Part shown: one piece after another, positions 8,712-21,091 of the stretch
Layout of the letters: each line of letters opens with the position of its first letter
How positions within the stretch are numbered: position 1 is the stretch's first letter
Origin: Sphingomonas sp. BAUL-RG-20F-R05-02
GTDB lineage: Bacteria; Pseudomonadota; Alphaproteobacteria; Sphingomonadales; Sphingomonadaceae
Assembly (NCBI RefSeq): GCF_022662305.1
Contig: NZ_JAKNQH010000004.1
Location: forward strand, 62,001 to 126,000
DNA length: 64,000 bases
Reading direction: 5' to 3'
Notes under the pieces: model-generated
The model's database searches: none
Told to the model about the DNA's origin: nothing
Seen by the model: the letters and a program-made list of their open reading frames with translations, nothing else
Program-made: the position numbers and the translations under genes

Positions 8712-9571
8712 TCCGCGTTTCGCTCGCCACGGGCGTCGCTCTCGACGTCGCGGTGGCGGGTGATCGGGCGCATCCGGCGATCATCCTGCTGCACGGTTTC
8801 CCCGAATCGCACCGGGCGTGGCGGCACCAGATCCCGGAACTGGCGAAAACGCATTTCGTGATCGCGCCCGATCAGCGCGGCTATGCGCGCTCGTCCAAGC
8901 CGGCGCCGCTGGAGGCGTATGCACCGGACAGGATCATGGCCGACGTGTTCGCGCTCGCCGACCATTTCGAACGGGACACGTTCACGCTCGTCGGGCATGA
9001 TTGGGGCGGGGCGATCGCTTGGGGTGCGGCGATGAGCCGGCCCGATCGGGTGATGCGCCTTGCGATCCTCAACGCACCGCACCCGGCGCTGTTCGCGAAA
9101 ACGCTGGCCGATCCGGCGCAGGCAAAAGCGAGCGGCTATATCGGCGTCATCCGACGTACCCGGCTTGACCGGTCGCGCGCGCTGGCGCGGGTGTTCGGCA
9201 GCCGTGTCGTGCAGTGGCTGGCGGCGCTGGCGGTGGGGCGGGAGCGAGCCGCGCATCTTGAGGAATGGAGTCAGCCGGGCGCGATGACCGGCATGCTGAA
9301 CTGGTACCGCGCAGCGGCGGAGCAGCACGAAAACGCCCGACCGGAGCGGCCGGGGAACAGCTCGGGAGGTCTCGACGATCGTGTCGTCACGCAGCCGACG
9401 CTGGTGATCTGGGGGATGCGTGACCGTTATCTGCTGCCGGTCCAGCTTGACGGGCTTGCGTCGCTCGTGCCTGACCTGACGTTGGTGAAGCTCGACGCCG
9501 GGCATTTCATCCCTTGGGCGGCGGCCGATGCGGTCAACGCCGCGCTGCGCGGCTGGCTTGATCGCAGCTGA
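8708..9571 (+). CDS. Alpha/beta hydrolase, epoxide-hydrolase or dehalogenase type
   Basis: The GTG at 8708 overlaps the pirin stop (GTGA) and gives 287 residues. HGFPES near residue 25 forms the oxyanion region. GHDWGG near residue 96 puts an aspartate in the nucleophile position, as in soluble epoxide hydrolases and haloalkane dehalogenases. WGMRD near residue 237 and AGHFIPW near residue 264 supply the acid and the histidine. The helical cap between them contains WSQPGAMTGMLNWYRA. An epoxide or haloacid substrate is an inference from the Asp nucleophile. It is the last gene of the bolA chain. Confidence 0.9.
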   Translation: MIRVSLATGVALDVAVAGDRAHPAIILLHGFPESHRAWRHQIPELAKTHFVIAPDQRGYARSSKPAPLEAYAPDRIMADVFALADHFERDTFTLVGHDWGGAIAWGAAMSRPDRVMRLAILNAPHPALFAKTLADPAQAKASGYIGVIRRTRLDRSRALARVFGSRVVQWLAALAVGRERAAHLEEWSQPGAMTGMLNWYRAAAEQHENARPERPGNSSGGLDDRVVTQPTLVIWGMRDRYLLPVQLDGLASLVPDLTLVKLDAGHFIPWAAADAVNAALRGWLDRS

Positions 9572-9589
9572 CGTGCCCGGCGGCGCGGG

Positions 9590-10665
9590 TCACTTCCGCC
9601 CGATCTCCCGCGTGAGCATCGCCTCCAGCCGCGTCGGGTCGATCGCGCGGATGACCTCCGCCGGTTGCTCGCCAAGCCCCGGCTGATCGCCCGCGCGCCA
9701 CGACAGCATGTCGCCATAACCCGCCGAAAACACCGTATTATAATCGATGAACAGCGTCTCGCGCTGCGTGACGATCGACGGGTCGAGCCACACCGCTGCG
9801 GCGATCTCATCCCACAGCGGCCAGTCGGTGGGCAGTGTGGTGATGAACTTCGCGACCTCGGGCGTGGCGCTTGCAGCGAGCCGCGCCTGCAAGGTAGCGG
9901 AAAGCTGCGTCGCGGCGGAAGGATCGACCGGCACCGCTACGATCCTCCGCCACGGCGCGCGCGAGACGATGCTCGCCGCTTCCGGATCAAACCGGGCGTT
10001 GAACTCGCGGCGTGGCGTGTTGGTGTAGTCGCGCGCGAACTCGGCCGCGACCGTACCGCGCAGCATCTGCTGCGGGTTTAGGCTGCCAGCCATGTAGACC
10101 AATTCCTTTGCCAGCCCTGCAAAAGCCGGGTCGAGCCGCTGCGCCAGCGCGAGATTAGTCAAAGGCCCGGTGGCGAGGATCGTCACTTCGCCCGGATATT
10201 TATGCACTATGCGGATCAGGAAATTGGCGGCGATCTCATCCGCCGGCTTCGTGGTCGGGTTGCCGCCGGGCAGATCGACCGGGCTGCTCGGGCCGGGTAC
10301 GTCGCGTGCTGCCTGCCCGGCGGCCGGCTTGGTCCAAGCGCCGCGCCACGAGAGCTTGCCGTACAGCGCCTCCCACCGGTCGGTCTGCGCTTCGGTGTTG
10401 AGGATCGGGTAGGTTGCGCCCTGAACCACCGGCACGTCGCTGCGATGCGCAAGCTCCAGTCCCTTCAGCGCCATCGCCGTCGCACGGTTCGCCCACACGT
10501 TGCCGGATACGGTGGTGAGGCCCAGCACCTCCACATCCGGATCGCCCAGAAGCATCAGGTGCATCAGCTGAAAGCCTTCATCGTCGATGATGACCTTCCG
10601 CTTTGGTGCCGCGTTGGCCACGCTGATGCTGAGCAGGACCGCGAGGATCAGCGCGGCGAGCCGCA

Positions 10666-10666
<1 letters not shown>
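9590..10666 (-). CDS. Secreted nucleoside hydrolase-like protein
   Basis: The ATG at 10666 starts a signal peptide (MRLAALILAVLLSISVANA); the longer frame upstream runs against the deaminase gene. The 358-residue product belongs to the inosine-uridine nucleoside hydrolase fold: VEVLGLTTVSGN, ILATGPLTNLALAQ, EFNARFDPEAASIV and LWDEIAAAVWLDPS are recognisable. The calcium-binding N-terminal signature, normally D-T-D-P-G-x-D-D, is here IIDDEGFQL, so two of its aspartates are missing. It may be a divergent clade with altered chemistry. It overlaps the deaminase stop by one base, suggesting periplasmic nucleoside cleavage coupled to base or nucleoside deamination. Confidence 0.85.
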
Positions 10667-11700
<1,034 letters not shown>

Positions 11701-11759
11701 TCATCAAATGCAATGATGGTGTTGCGGTTTGCGCAGAACGCGCTTGATCGCGCGAATGT

Positions 11760-11957
11760 TCAGCCGAGGCGGTTCGGTGTCCAGGTGACCAGTACCGACA
11801 CCGCCATGATGCCGAGGTCAAACGCGGCTTGAACCTGGTGAGGAGCGAAATCGCGCGGATCATTCAACCGGATACGCAGATCCGCCGATGGATGCCGCGC
11901 GGCGAGTGTCGCGACCAGTACCAGCGCCAGAACCATAGCCGCCCGTCGATTGCGCAT
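11760..11957 (-). CDS. Small exported or membrane-anchored protein, 65 aa
   Basis: The ATG at 11957 is preceded by GGGGAG and is preferred over an upstream in-frame methionine. The product starts MRNRRAAMVLALVLVATLAA, a signal peptide or anchor, followed by RIRLNDPRDFAPHQVQAAFD and a second hydrophobic segment (LGIMAVSVLVTW). I do not recognise a family. It lies between the deaminase operon and the diguanylate cyclase on the same strand, but with clear gaps. Confidence 0.6.
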   Translation of the reverse strand: MRNRRAAMVLALVLVATLAARHPSADLRIRLNDPRDFAPHQVQAAFDLGIMAVSVLVTWTPNRLG

Positions 11958-12012
11958 GATTGATCTCCCCGCGTTCATCATACGGGAGGCCGGCGATGGC
12001 GGCAAGCGCTGC

Positions 12013-13722
12013 TCAGGCGGCAAAGCGCTGTAGCGCAGGTGAGCCGCGCGTGCGGTCGCGCCCGGCCGCTTTCGCCTCGTAAAGAGCGGCGTCGGCGGAA
12101 CGGTACAGCGCCTTCCAGTCGACTTCGCGCATCAGCGGGCCGGTGCAGGTGCCGATGCTGGCCGTAACCTGAATGTCGAATGGCATACGCGCGTTGCGGA
12201 GCCGGTCGAGGATTTGGTCGGCCAGCGCACCGGCGTTGGCGCCGGTGACCACCGCAAACTCCTCACCGCCAAGACGCGCGACCAGCGCATCCGCAGGCAG
12301 CGACTGGCGTAGTGTCCGTGCAAAGATGCGCAGCACCTCGTCGCCGCCATCATGGCCGATCGTCTCGTTTACGCGCTTGAAGTGGTCGAGATCGATGACC
12401 AGCAGCGTGAAATCGCCCTCGCACCCGATCGCGCTGCGCAGGAACGCACGACGGTTGAGCAATCCGGTAAGCGGATCGGTATCGGCCAGCAATCGCGCCG
12501 CAATCTCCTGCTCGCGTGCCTCATCCCGCTCGCGCGCGAGCAACAGCACGCGGTGGCCGATCGCGAGGCTCGACAGCAGAGCCTCCAACGTCATCGACAG
12601 CACCGAAGAATTGTCGAGCCAGAAACTGTACGGGCCGCCAAACATGCCCCACAGGACCCGCACCACCGCAAGCACGAGCGGTACTGCCCAGGCAAGCGTG
12701 AAGAACGGCAGAAACGCGCTGTGCTGCCGCCACGCATTGAAGAGGATCGGTACGACCGAACCCAGCAACAGCAGAAACCCGAGTGCGTAGGCGGTGTCGA
12801 GCACGTGCACTTCGATTGGGGCAATCGCCACGATACCAAGCGTCGGCACGCCGACCGCGACACTGGAGATAATGCTGAGCCGCCGTAGCCGCGCGGTCAT
12901 CACGCCTTGCTCGAAGAAATCGCCCAGAAAGGCGAGGGCGGAAATCCCGGTCAGCGCCAGCAGCGCATAGTTGATCTTCATGCGTGCGGTGTTGGCGAGA
13001 TCAGGCGTCAACCAGGCCAGCGCGCCGGAGGAACTGATCACATAGGCGATCAGCGAGAGCATCATCACGCAATAAAACCGCAAATAGCGGTGGCGTAACG
13101 CATAGGCGAGGCCAAGGTTGAACAGCAGCAGCGCCGTGCACGCGCCAGCGATAGCCGCGTACAGCGCCGCGAGATAAATGTCTGACCGACCGACTTCTCC
13201 GCCTGTCGCCACCGTAGGCGCGAGGAGTAGCCCGCGGATGTTCGATACCCCCTCGATGTGCCAGAGCAGCCGCACCAACGGCGCTTGGCGCCGCGGTAAC
13301 CAACGCTGCGAAATCGCGCCGAGCCGGAGATCGCGCGAAACAGCACGGTCGTCGGAACGGATCGAGACGATCGTGCCATCCGCAAACAGTGCATGTACCG
13401 TCGACGCGCGCTGCCAGACCGTGGACGAACGCACCGCAAGGCGGTCGACGCCGGCGGTGACATCGAGCGGCTGGCTCATCAGCCAGAAATCACCGTCACC
13501 GAAGCGGACTTGGGGCGTTTTGCAATCGAAGCCGTGCGGATGGCGGAACAGCTTGGCGGCAGTCGTTCCCGGCGCATCGCGTAGTACGCACGTCTTGAGC
13601 GGCAGCCCGACCGGGCCAACTTTCGCGACGGCAGACGCAGGCAGCAGGCACACGCCGCAGATGATCGCGAGAAAGGTCGCGAGGCGGCAAACAAGGCTGC
13701 GAAGGAGTTCGTGCCGCGACAT
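12013..13722 (-). CDS. Membrane diguanylate cyclase with 7TMR-DISM sensor
   Basis: The 569-residue protein (start chosen at 13722 because a signal peptide follows, MSRHELLRSLV to LLPASAVA) has a periplasmic N-terminal domain up to about residue 190. Seven membrane segments follow at about 195-400, then a short coiled linker (RERDEAREQEIAARLLADT). The GGDEF domain follows with DPLTGLLNRRAF, DLDHFKRVNET and the active-site motif GGEEF. It should make cyclic di-GMP in response to an outside signal. The frame is open for 28 more codons upstream, but no ribosome-binding site supports a longer form. There is no EAL domain. Confidence 0.9.
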   Translation of the reverse strand: MSRHELLRSLVCRLATFLAIICGVCLLPASAVAKVGPVGLPLKTCVLRDAPGTTAAKLFRHPHGFDCKTPQVRFGDGDFWLMSQPLDVTAGVDRLAVRSSTVWQRASTVHALFADGTIVSIRSDDRAVSRDLRLGAISQRWLPRRQAPLVRLLWHIEGVSNIRGLLLAPTVATGGEVGRSDIYLAALYAAIAGACTALLLFNLGLAYALRHRYLRFYCVMMLSLIAYVISSSGALAWLTPDLANTARMKINYALLALTGISALAFLGDFFEQGVMTARLRRLSIISSVAVGVPTLGIVAIAPIEVHVLDTAYALGFLLLLGSVVPILFNAWRQHSAFLPFFTLAWAVPLVLAVVRVLWGMFGGPYSFWLDNSSVLSMTLEALLSSLAIGHRVLLLARERDEAREQEIAARLLADTDPLTGLLNRRAFLRSAIGCEGDFTLLVIDLDHFKRVNETIGHDGGDEVLRIFARTLRQSLPADALVARLGGEEFAVVTGANAGALADQILDRLRNARMPFDIQVTASIGTCTGPLMREVDWKALYRSADAALYEAKAAGRDRTRGSPALQRFAA

Positions 13723-14027
13723 CGGACGTGTTGCTAAATCGATATGAACAATAATCGGTAAATGCGGATGGCGCAGCGGCATCAGGGCAGTAGGCACGCC
13801 TGACACCGCAGCGGCAGAGGCTATCTGAGACCCGCGCAGGTGCCTTTTCCGACCAGTCGGGAGCCGGCTTCGGCGGGCTCCGCTGCAGCCACGACCTTCT
13901 TCGGCATCTCAGAAAAGATTTGGTCGCGTGCCGCTGGAGCGGGTCGTTTCCGAAAGGCGCCGCCCCGCCACCGCTGGACGGGAGTGGCCGGCGGGTTGTG
14001 GATCACCTCAACCCGCCGGCATTCTCC
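13723..14027. other. Gap between clpA and the diguanylate cyclase gene
   Basis: About 305 bases with no convincing gene. A 61-codon minus-strand frame (13821-14006) ends EAGSRLVGKGTCAGLR, but it has no clear ribosome-binding site and its start is made of low-complexity Arg/Pro sequence; it could be a relic. An inverted repeat, GGAGCC around a GC-rich loop then GGCTCC, lies at about 13859-13880 and could help end transcription of clpA, although no T-run follows. Confidence 0.4.
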
Positions 14028-16343
<2,316 letters not shown>

Positions 16344-16479
16344 CAGGTTACTCCATGCGGGCCGCAAGCGAACGCGCGGCCCTTTCCGACTATGTTGGAT
16401 GGCGGGGGGGTCGCATCAAGCACTTGAAATGCGCCTGCCCGCTTACTGTTGCGTTCGCCGCCCAGGGTGGCGGGTGCGG

Positions 16480-16677
16480 TCACGCCTTGAACAGGCCGTC
16501 CGCGAGATTGCGGTGCTTGGTGGCACGGTCGATCTGTTGCCGGCTGCGCGCCGCCTCCGCCTCAAGCAGCGCGATCCGCGCGGTCAATTCGTCCAGTGAG
16601 AGGCGTTCGAGATCCTGCCGCGCCAGTAGCGCCAGCGGATCTTGCGGGTTTTTCGCGAGAATCTCGTCGAAGTCCAT
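16480..16677 (-). CDS. DUF1192 family small protein
   Basis: The ATG at 16677 gives 65 residues starting MDFDEILAKNPQDPLALLARQ, followed by a helix with LSLDELTARIALLEAEAARS and a basic C-terminus. This is the DUF1192 family, short coiled-coil proteins of alphaproteobacteria with no known function. The open frame extends 27 codons upstream, but that part overlaps the promoter area of the divergent quinone oxidoreductase gene and is not family sequence. Confidence 0.8.
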   Translation of the reverse strand: MDFDEILAKNPQDPLALLARQDLERLSLDELTARIALLEAEAARSRQQIDRATKHRNLADGLFKA

Positions 16678-16760
16678 GTCCTGATCGTTGACCCGTGGGG
16701 CGACGATGTCAATAAGGCCGAATACGGGTCGAAGCCGGCAAAAAACAGGGCGGCGCATAC

Positions 16761-17762
16761 ATGGAAATACCGAAGACGATGCGGGCGATCGATCCCGAGG
16801 CGCCCGGCGGACCGGAGGTGCTGCAAGTCGTGGAACGCCCGGTGCCCGAACTTCGCGACGGCGAGGTGCTGGTCCGCGTGGCAGCGGCTGGCGTCAATCG
16901 GCCAGACGTGCTGCAACGCCAAGGCGGCTATCCGCCGCCGCCCGGTGCATCCTCAATTCCGGGGCTCGAGATCGCAGGCGAGATCGTCGCGGTCGGCGAG
17001 GGGGTCGGCGCGGAGATGATCGGCCAGCCGGTCTGCGCGCTGCTCGCCGGTGGCGGTTATGCCGAATATGCGAGCGTGCCCGCCGGGCAGTGTCTGCCGG
17101 TGCCTGACGGTCTGTCGATGGCGGAGGCCGCGGCGCTGCCCGAGACGCTGTTCACGGTGTGGACCAACCTGTTCGAGCGCGCCTATGCGATCGAGGGCGA
17201 TACCGTGCTGGTCCACGGCGGCACCAGCGGCATCGGCACGATGGCGATCAGCCTCGCCCGGATCTTCGGGCTGACCATCATCGTCACCGCCGGATCGGAC
17301 GCGAAGTGCGCGGCGGCGCTCGGCCTCGGCGCCGACCATGCGATCAATTACGCGAACGAGGATTTCGTCGAGCGCGTCCACGCCATCACCGGCGGGGCGG
17401 GCGTGGCGGCGGTGCTCGACATGGTCGGCGGGGATTACCTGCCGCGCAACCTCAAGTGCCTGGCGGACGATGGCCGCCACGTCTCGATCGCGGTCCAGCG
17501 CGGCGCGAAGGCGGAGATCCCGATCTTCGAGATCATGCGCCGCCGCCTCACGCTGACCGGATCGACGCTGCGCTCGCGAGACGGCGCGTTCAAGGCGCTG
17601 GTCGCGGACGAGCTCCACCGCACCGTCTGGCCGCATGTCGAGGCGGGGCGGTTGCGCCCGGTGATGGACCGCAGCTTTCCACTCGCGCAGGCGCCCGACG
17701 CGCACCGCCGCATGGAGGAGGGAAGCCACATCGGCAAGATCGTGCTGACGCTGGAGGATTGA
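16761..17762 (+). CDS. NAD(P)H-quinone oxidoreductase, zinc-free MDR type
   Basis: The 333-residue product belongs to the medium-chain dehydrogenase superfamily, PIG3/quinone oxidoreductase branch. The N-terminal GroES-like domain has AGVNRPDVLQRQGGYPPP, the central part has ETLFTVWTNLFERA, and the nucleotide-binding motif reads VLVHGGTSGIGTMA. The cysteines that bind zinc in alcohol dehydrogenases are absent, as in the quinone reductase branch. Length is normal. It is divergent from the DUF1192 gene and starts a three-gene series with the next two genes. Confidence 0.92.
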   Translation: MEIPKTMRAIDPEAPGGPEVLQVVERPVPELRDGEVLVRVAAAGVNRPDVLQRQGGYPPPPGASSIPGLEIAGEIVAVGEGVGAEMIGQPVCALLAGGGYAEYASVPAGQCLPVPDGLSMAEAAALPETLFTVWTNLFERAYAIEGDTVLVHGGTSGIGTMAISLARIFGLTIIVTAGSDAKCAAALGLGADHAINYANEDFVERVHAITGGAGVAAVLDMVGGDYLPRNLKCLADDGRHVSIAVQRGAKAEIPIFEIMRRRLTLTGSTLRSRDGAFKALVADELHRTVWPHVEAGRLRPVMDRSFPLAQAPDAHRRMEEGSHIGKIVLTLED

Positions 17763-17766
17763 GGGC

Positions 17767-18327
17767 ATGGCCGACGATACCATCGTGATGCGCGATCGGT
17801 ATCGGCGATGGGGCATCGTCGGCGTGATTCTGCTTTACATGCTGGTCGTGCTGGCGTTGACCGATCGCAGCCTGCCGTTAGGCCGCCGCGCGCTGATCCT
17901 GCCGGGAGCAAGCATCGCCACCGCAGCCGCGCCGGCCGGCTATGCCGACGCGCTTGACCAGTACGGCGTGCATCTGTCCAAGCGCGGCGGTGCGGGTCCC
18001 GCGCAATCCGCTCCGCTCGCGCCGCCCGATCGGTTGCATTTCGGCTATTCGGTGATGGAGACGAGCATCCTCGGCGCACCCTACTGGGTCGGCAGGGACG
18101 ATGGCGATGTCGTCTATTACGAAACGCTGCGCGAATTCGTCTACGCGCCCGTGAGCGACGATTACATGCGCAAGGTGCATCTGCCGGGGCCGGTGCCGCT
18201 GGCGTCGCAGCACTTCGCATGGTGGGGCCATGTTTGGGGCTGGGTATTGCCGATCGCGCTTGGCGGCTGGGGGTGGTTCGAAATGGGCGCGGCGCGGCGG
18301 AAGCGTGACATCGAGGGGGTGATATGA
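17767..18327 (+). CDS. Hypothetical protein with two membrane helices, 186 aa
   Basis: The start is four bases after the quinone oxidoreductase stop. The protein has a short cytoplasmic end, a helix (GIVGVILLYMLVVLALT), an extracytoplasmic part of about 120 residues with VHLSKRGG and YWVGRDDGDVVYYET, a second helix (WGWVLPIALGGWGWFEMG) and a basic tail. I do not recognise a family. It overlaps the following GST gene (ATGATGA), so the three genes are probably co-transcribed. Confidence 0.7.
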   Translation: MADDTIVMRDRYRRWGIVGVILLYMLVVLALTDRSLPLGRRALILPGASIATAAAPAGYADALDQYGVHLSKRGGAGPAQSAPLAPPDRLHFGYSVMETSILGAPYWVGRDDGDVVYYETLREFVYAPVSDDYMRKVHLPGPVPLASQHFAWWGHVWGWVLPIALGGWGWFEMGAARRKRDIEGVI

Positions 18328-18944
18328 TGACCGACCTGATCCTGCACGAATATGCCAATTCGGGGAACTGCTACAAGATCCGCCTCACCGCCGCGCATGT
18401 CGGCGCGACGCTCAAGCGGCGTGAGTATGATATCCTGAAGGGCGAAACGCGCACGCCCGGCTTCCTCGCCGGCGTCAACGCCAATGGCCGCATTCCCGTC
18501 CTCCAGATCGGCGACACGTTCCTGCCGGAGAGCAACGCCGCCTGCGTCTGGCTCGCGCATGGTTCGGCGTTGATCCCGCAGGATCGCTTCGACCATGCCG
18601 ACATGCTGCGCTGGATGTTCTGGGAACAGTATAACCACGAACCCAACGTCGCCACGCTGCGCTTCTGGCGCGCTATGGTGGGCGAGGCCAACCTCACCGC
18701 CCAGCAGCGTGAGCAGATCCCCGCGCGCGAAACCGCCGCCGCCGCCGCGCTCGCGTTGATGGAGGAGCATTTGGCCGCGCGCGACTGGTTCGCCGCCGGC
18801 CGCTTTACGCTCGCCGATATCGCGCTCTATGCCTACACGCACGTCGCGGGCGAGGGCGGGATGGACCTTGCGCGTTATCCGGCGATCACGGCGTGGCTGG
18901 CGCGGGTGGCGGCGCAGCCGGGGCATATCGCCATCACCGCGTAA
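18324..18944 (+). CDS. Glutathione S-transferase
   Basis: The 206-residue protein has the thioredoxin-like N-terminal domain (LILHEYANSGNCYKIRLTA) with a Ser-Gly-Asn-Cys element near the glutathione site. It continues with VNANGRIPVLQIGDTFLPES, holding the cis-proline and the Glu-Ser of the glutathione-binding loop, and then a helical C-terminal domain with FTLADIALYAYTHV. These are standard GST motifs. The start overlaps the previous stop. The specific substrate is unknown; position next to a quinone oxidoreductase suggests detoxification. Confidence 0.9.
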   Translation: MMTDLILHEYANSGNCYKIRLTAAHVGATLKRREYDILKGETRTPGFLAGVNANGRIPVLQIGDTFLPESNAACVWLAHGSALIPQDRFDHADMLRWMFWEQYNHEPNVATLRFWRAMVGEANLTAQQREQIPARETAAAAALALMEEHLAARDWFAAGRFTLADIALYAYTHVAGEGGMDLARYPAITAWLARVAAQPGHIAITA

Positions 18945-19029
18945 CGCAGATGTCATGCCAGCGGACACAAGCTGTAACATTGCACGGGCATAGCCCGGAC
19001 CAGCCCAGACTGGACCCGGGAGAGACCGT

Positions 19030-19944
19030 ATGGACGCCGTCACCAGAATCGCGATGACCCTGCTGCCCGGCGACGGCGCCGTCACGGACCTTGCCGATTT
19101 CGCCAATTCCACGCCATCGATCCCTGAACACACGCGGGCCGAGCGGCAGCGCTTCCGCACGATCTGGATCAGCGATATCCACCTCGGCACGCGCGGCTGC
19201 AATGCCGAGATGCTGATCGACTTCCTCGATCACGTCGATAGCGACACGCTATATCTGGTCGGCGACATCATCGACGGCTGGCGGCTGAAGAAGAAGTTCT
19301 ACTGGCCGGACGCGCACAATGACGTGGTGTGGCGCCTGCTCAAGCGCGCCAAGCGCGGCACCGAGGTGGTCTACATCCCCGGCAACCATGACGAGGTGAT
19401 GCGCCAATTTTCGGGTCTCAGTTTCGGCGGCATCTCGATCCGGCGGAAAGCGATCCACACCACCGCCGATTGCCGCCGCCTGCTGGTGCTGCACGGCGAT
19501 GAGTTCGACGCGATCACGCTCGCGCACAGATGGCTGGCGCATGTCGGCGACGTCGCCTATGAAACGCTGATGGCCCTGAACCGGGTGGTGAATGCCTATC
19601 GCCGCCGGTTCAACATGCCATATTGGTCGCTGTCCAAACATGCGAAGGCGAAGGTGAAGAACGCGGTCGAATTCATCTCGAACTACGAGCAGGTAATCGC
19701 CGAGGCGGCCGGTGCGCGCGGCGTCGACGGCGTGGTGTGCGGCCATATCCACACCGCCGAGATGCGCGACATCAACGGCGTACAATATTATAACGACGGC
19801 GACTGGGTGGAGGGCTGCACCGCGCTGGTCGAGCATTTCGACGGCCGCATGGAAGTGCTGCACTGGGCCGACGAGATCGCCGCCCGGACTGCCCGCGAGG
19901 CGGAAGCGGCGGCACCCGCGAAGATCGAGATGATGGCGGCCTGA
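19030..19944 (+). CDS. UDP-2,3-diacylglucosamine diphosphatase-like metallophosphoesterase
   Basis: GGGAGAG precedes the ATG at 19030. The 304-residue protein has all the calcineurin-type metal motifs: DIHLGTRG, GDIIDGW, PGNHDE, HGDEFD and GHIHTAEM. The spacing and the KKFYWPDAHNDV segment match the LpxH-like COG2908 group. LpxH cleaves UDP-diacylglucosamine in lipid A synthesis; members of this longer group may act on other lipid-linked sugars, so the substrate is inferred. The glycosyltransferase gene follows after five bases. Confidence 0.88.
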   Translation: MDAVTRIAMTLLPGDGAVTDLADFANSTPSIPEHTRAERQRFRTIWISDIHLGTRGCNAEMLIDFLDHVDSDTLYLVGDIIDGWRLKKKFYWPDAHNDVVWRLLKRAKRGTEVVYIPGNHDEVMRQFSGLSFGGISIRRKAIHTTADCRRLLVLHGDEFDAITLAHRWLAHVGDVAYETLMALNRVVNAYRRRFNMPYWSLSKHAKAKVKNAVEFISNYEQVIAEAAGARGVDGVVCGHIHTAEMRDINGVQYYNDGDWVEGCTALVEHFDGRMEVLHWADEIAARTAREAEAAAPAKIEMMAA

Positions 19945-19949
19945 CGCAG

Positions 19950-20978
19950 GTGCGGATCGCGATCGCTACTGATGCGTGGAGCCCGCAGGTCAACGGGGTC
20001 GTGCGCACGCTGCAATCGGTCCGCGCCGAGCTGGAACGCCAGGGGCATGAGGTGCTCGTGGTCTCGCCCGATCAATTCTACTCATTGCCGTGCCCGACCT
20101 ACCCGGAAATCCGCCTCGCGCTCGCCAGCACGTCGGGCGTCGGCAAGATGCTGGCCGACTTCAACCCGCACGCCATCCACCTCGCCACCGAAGGGCCGGT
20201 GTGTCTTGCCGCGCGGCGCTGGTGCCTGTCCCAAAAGTTCCCGTTCACCACCGCCTATCACACGCAATTCCCAGATTACGTTTCGGCACGCACCGGCGTG
20301 AACCCGGAATGGGTCTGGCGCTACATCCGCTGGTTCCACGCGCCCGCGCAGGCGATCCTCGCCTCGACACCCTCGATCGAGGCGACGCTCAAGAGCCACG
20401 ATCTCAACAACGTCCGCGAATGGGGGCGCGGTGTCGACCTGTCGCTGTTCTCGCCTGCGACCGCGGCCGATCAGACCATCCGCGCGCTGCCCGGTCCGAT
20501 CCTGCTCTACGTCGGCCGTGTCGCGGTGGAGAAGAACGTGGAGGCGTTTCTCACCGCCGAGCATCCCGGCACCAAGGTCGTCGTCGGCGACGGTCCGGCG
20601 CGGGGCACGCTGGAAGCACGCTTTCCGGAGGCGCATTTCCTCGGCGCCCGCTTCGGCGCGGACCTTGCTGCGGCTTATGCGGCGGCGGACGTGTTCGTCT
20701 TCCCCAGCCGCACCGACACATTCGGGCTGGTGATGATCGAGGCGATGGCGTGCGGCACCCCGGTAGCGGCGTACCCCGTCACCGGGCCGCTCGACGTGCT
20801 GAGGCCAGGCGTCGGCGTGATGGACGACGACCTGGACGCCGCGATCGCGCAGGCGCTGACGCTCGATCGCGCGGCTTGCGCGGCGTATGGAGGCAGCTTC
20901 ACCTGGGAGGCAAGCGCGCGCCAATTCTTGAAGGCGCTGGCGCCCGTGGGGCTCGACGACGCAGCCATCGCCGCGTAA
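19950..20978 (+). CDS. GT4-type glycosyltransferase
   Basis: The start is a GTG at 19950, and the product has 342 residues (MRIAIATDAWSPQVNGVV). The N-terminal Rossmann half has the GVVRT loop near residue 15. The C-terminal half has LLYVGRVAVEKNVEAF and the donor-binding stretch FVFPSRTDTFGLVMIEAMA with the EX7E glutamates. It is a retaining GT4 enzyme resembling the SqdX/MgtA-like lipid glycosyltransferases. Closeness to the LpxH-like gene suggests a joint role in a membrane glycolipid. A terminator follows. Confidence 0.88.
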   Translation: MRIAIATDAWSPQVNGVVRTLQSVRAELERQGHEVLVVSPDQFYSLPCPTYPEIRLALASTSGVGKMLADFNPHAIHLATEGPVCLAARRWCLSQKFPFTTAYHTQFPDYVSARTGVNPEWVWRYIRWFHAPAQAILASTPSIEATLKSHDLNNVREWGRGVDLSLFSPATAADQTIRALPGPILLYVGRVAVEKNVEAFLTAEHPGTKVVVGDGPARGTLEARFPEAHFLGARFGADLAAAYAAADVFVFPSRTDTFGLVMIEAMACGTPVAAYPVTGPLDVLRPGVGVMDDDLDAAIAQALTLDRAACAAYGGSFTWEASARQFLKALAPVGLDDAAIAA

Positions 20979-21046
20979 GCGCGAGCGATTTTTCGGCCGG
21001 CGCTTGCTCCGGCGCGCCAATAGGATTAAGCCATCCTCATTATTGC

Positions 21047-21080
21047 GGCCGCTCCGAAAGGGGCGGCCCTTTCCGTTTTA
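21047..21080 (+). terminator. Intrinsic terminator after the glycosyltransferase gene
   Basis: GGCCGCTCC pairs with GGGGCGGCC (one G-T pair) around a GAAA loop, followed by CTTTCCGTTTTA. An alternative stem, AAAGGG-GCGG-CCCTTT, overlaps it. It lies 70 bases after the glycosyltransferase stop and just before the trcR ribosome-binding site, so it may also act as an attenuator of trcR. Confidence 0.65.
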
Positions 21081-21091
21081 AGGAGTGACCC

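Noticed and set aside
13821..14006. 61-codon minus-strand frame before the clpA end
   Set aside because: No ribosome-binding site and a low-complexity start; the C-terminal end is protein-like, but this is not enough to call a gene.
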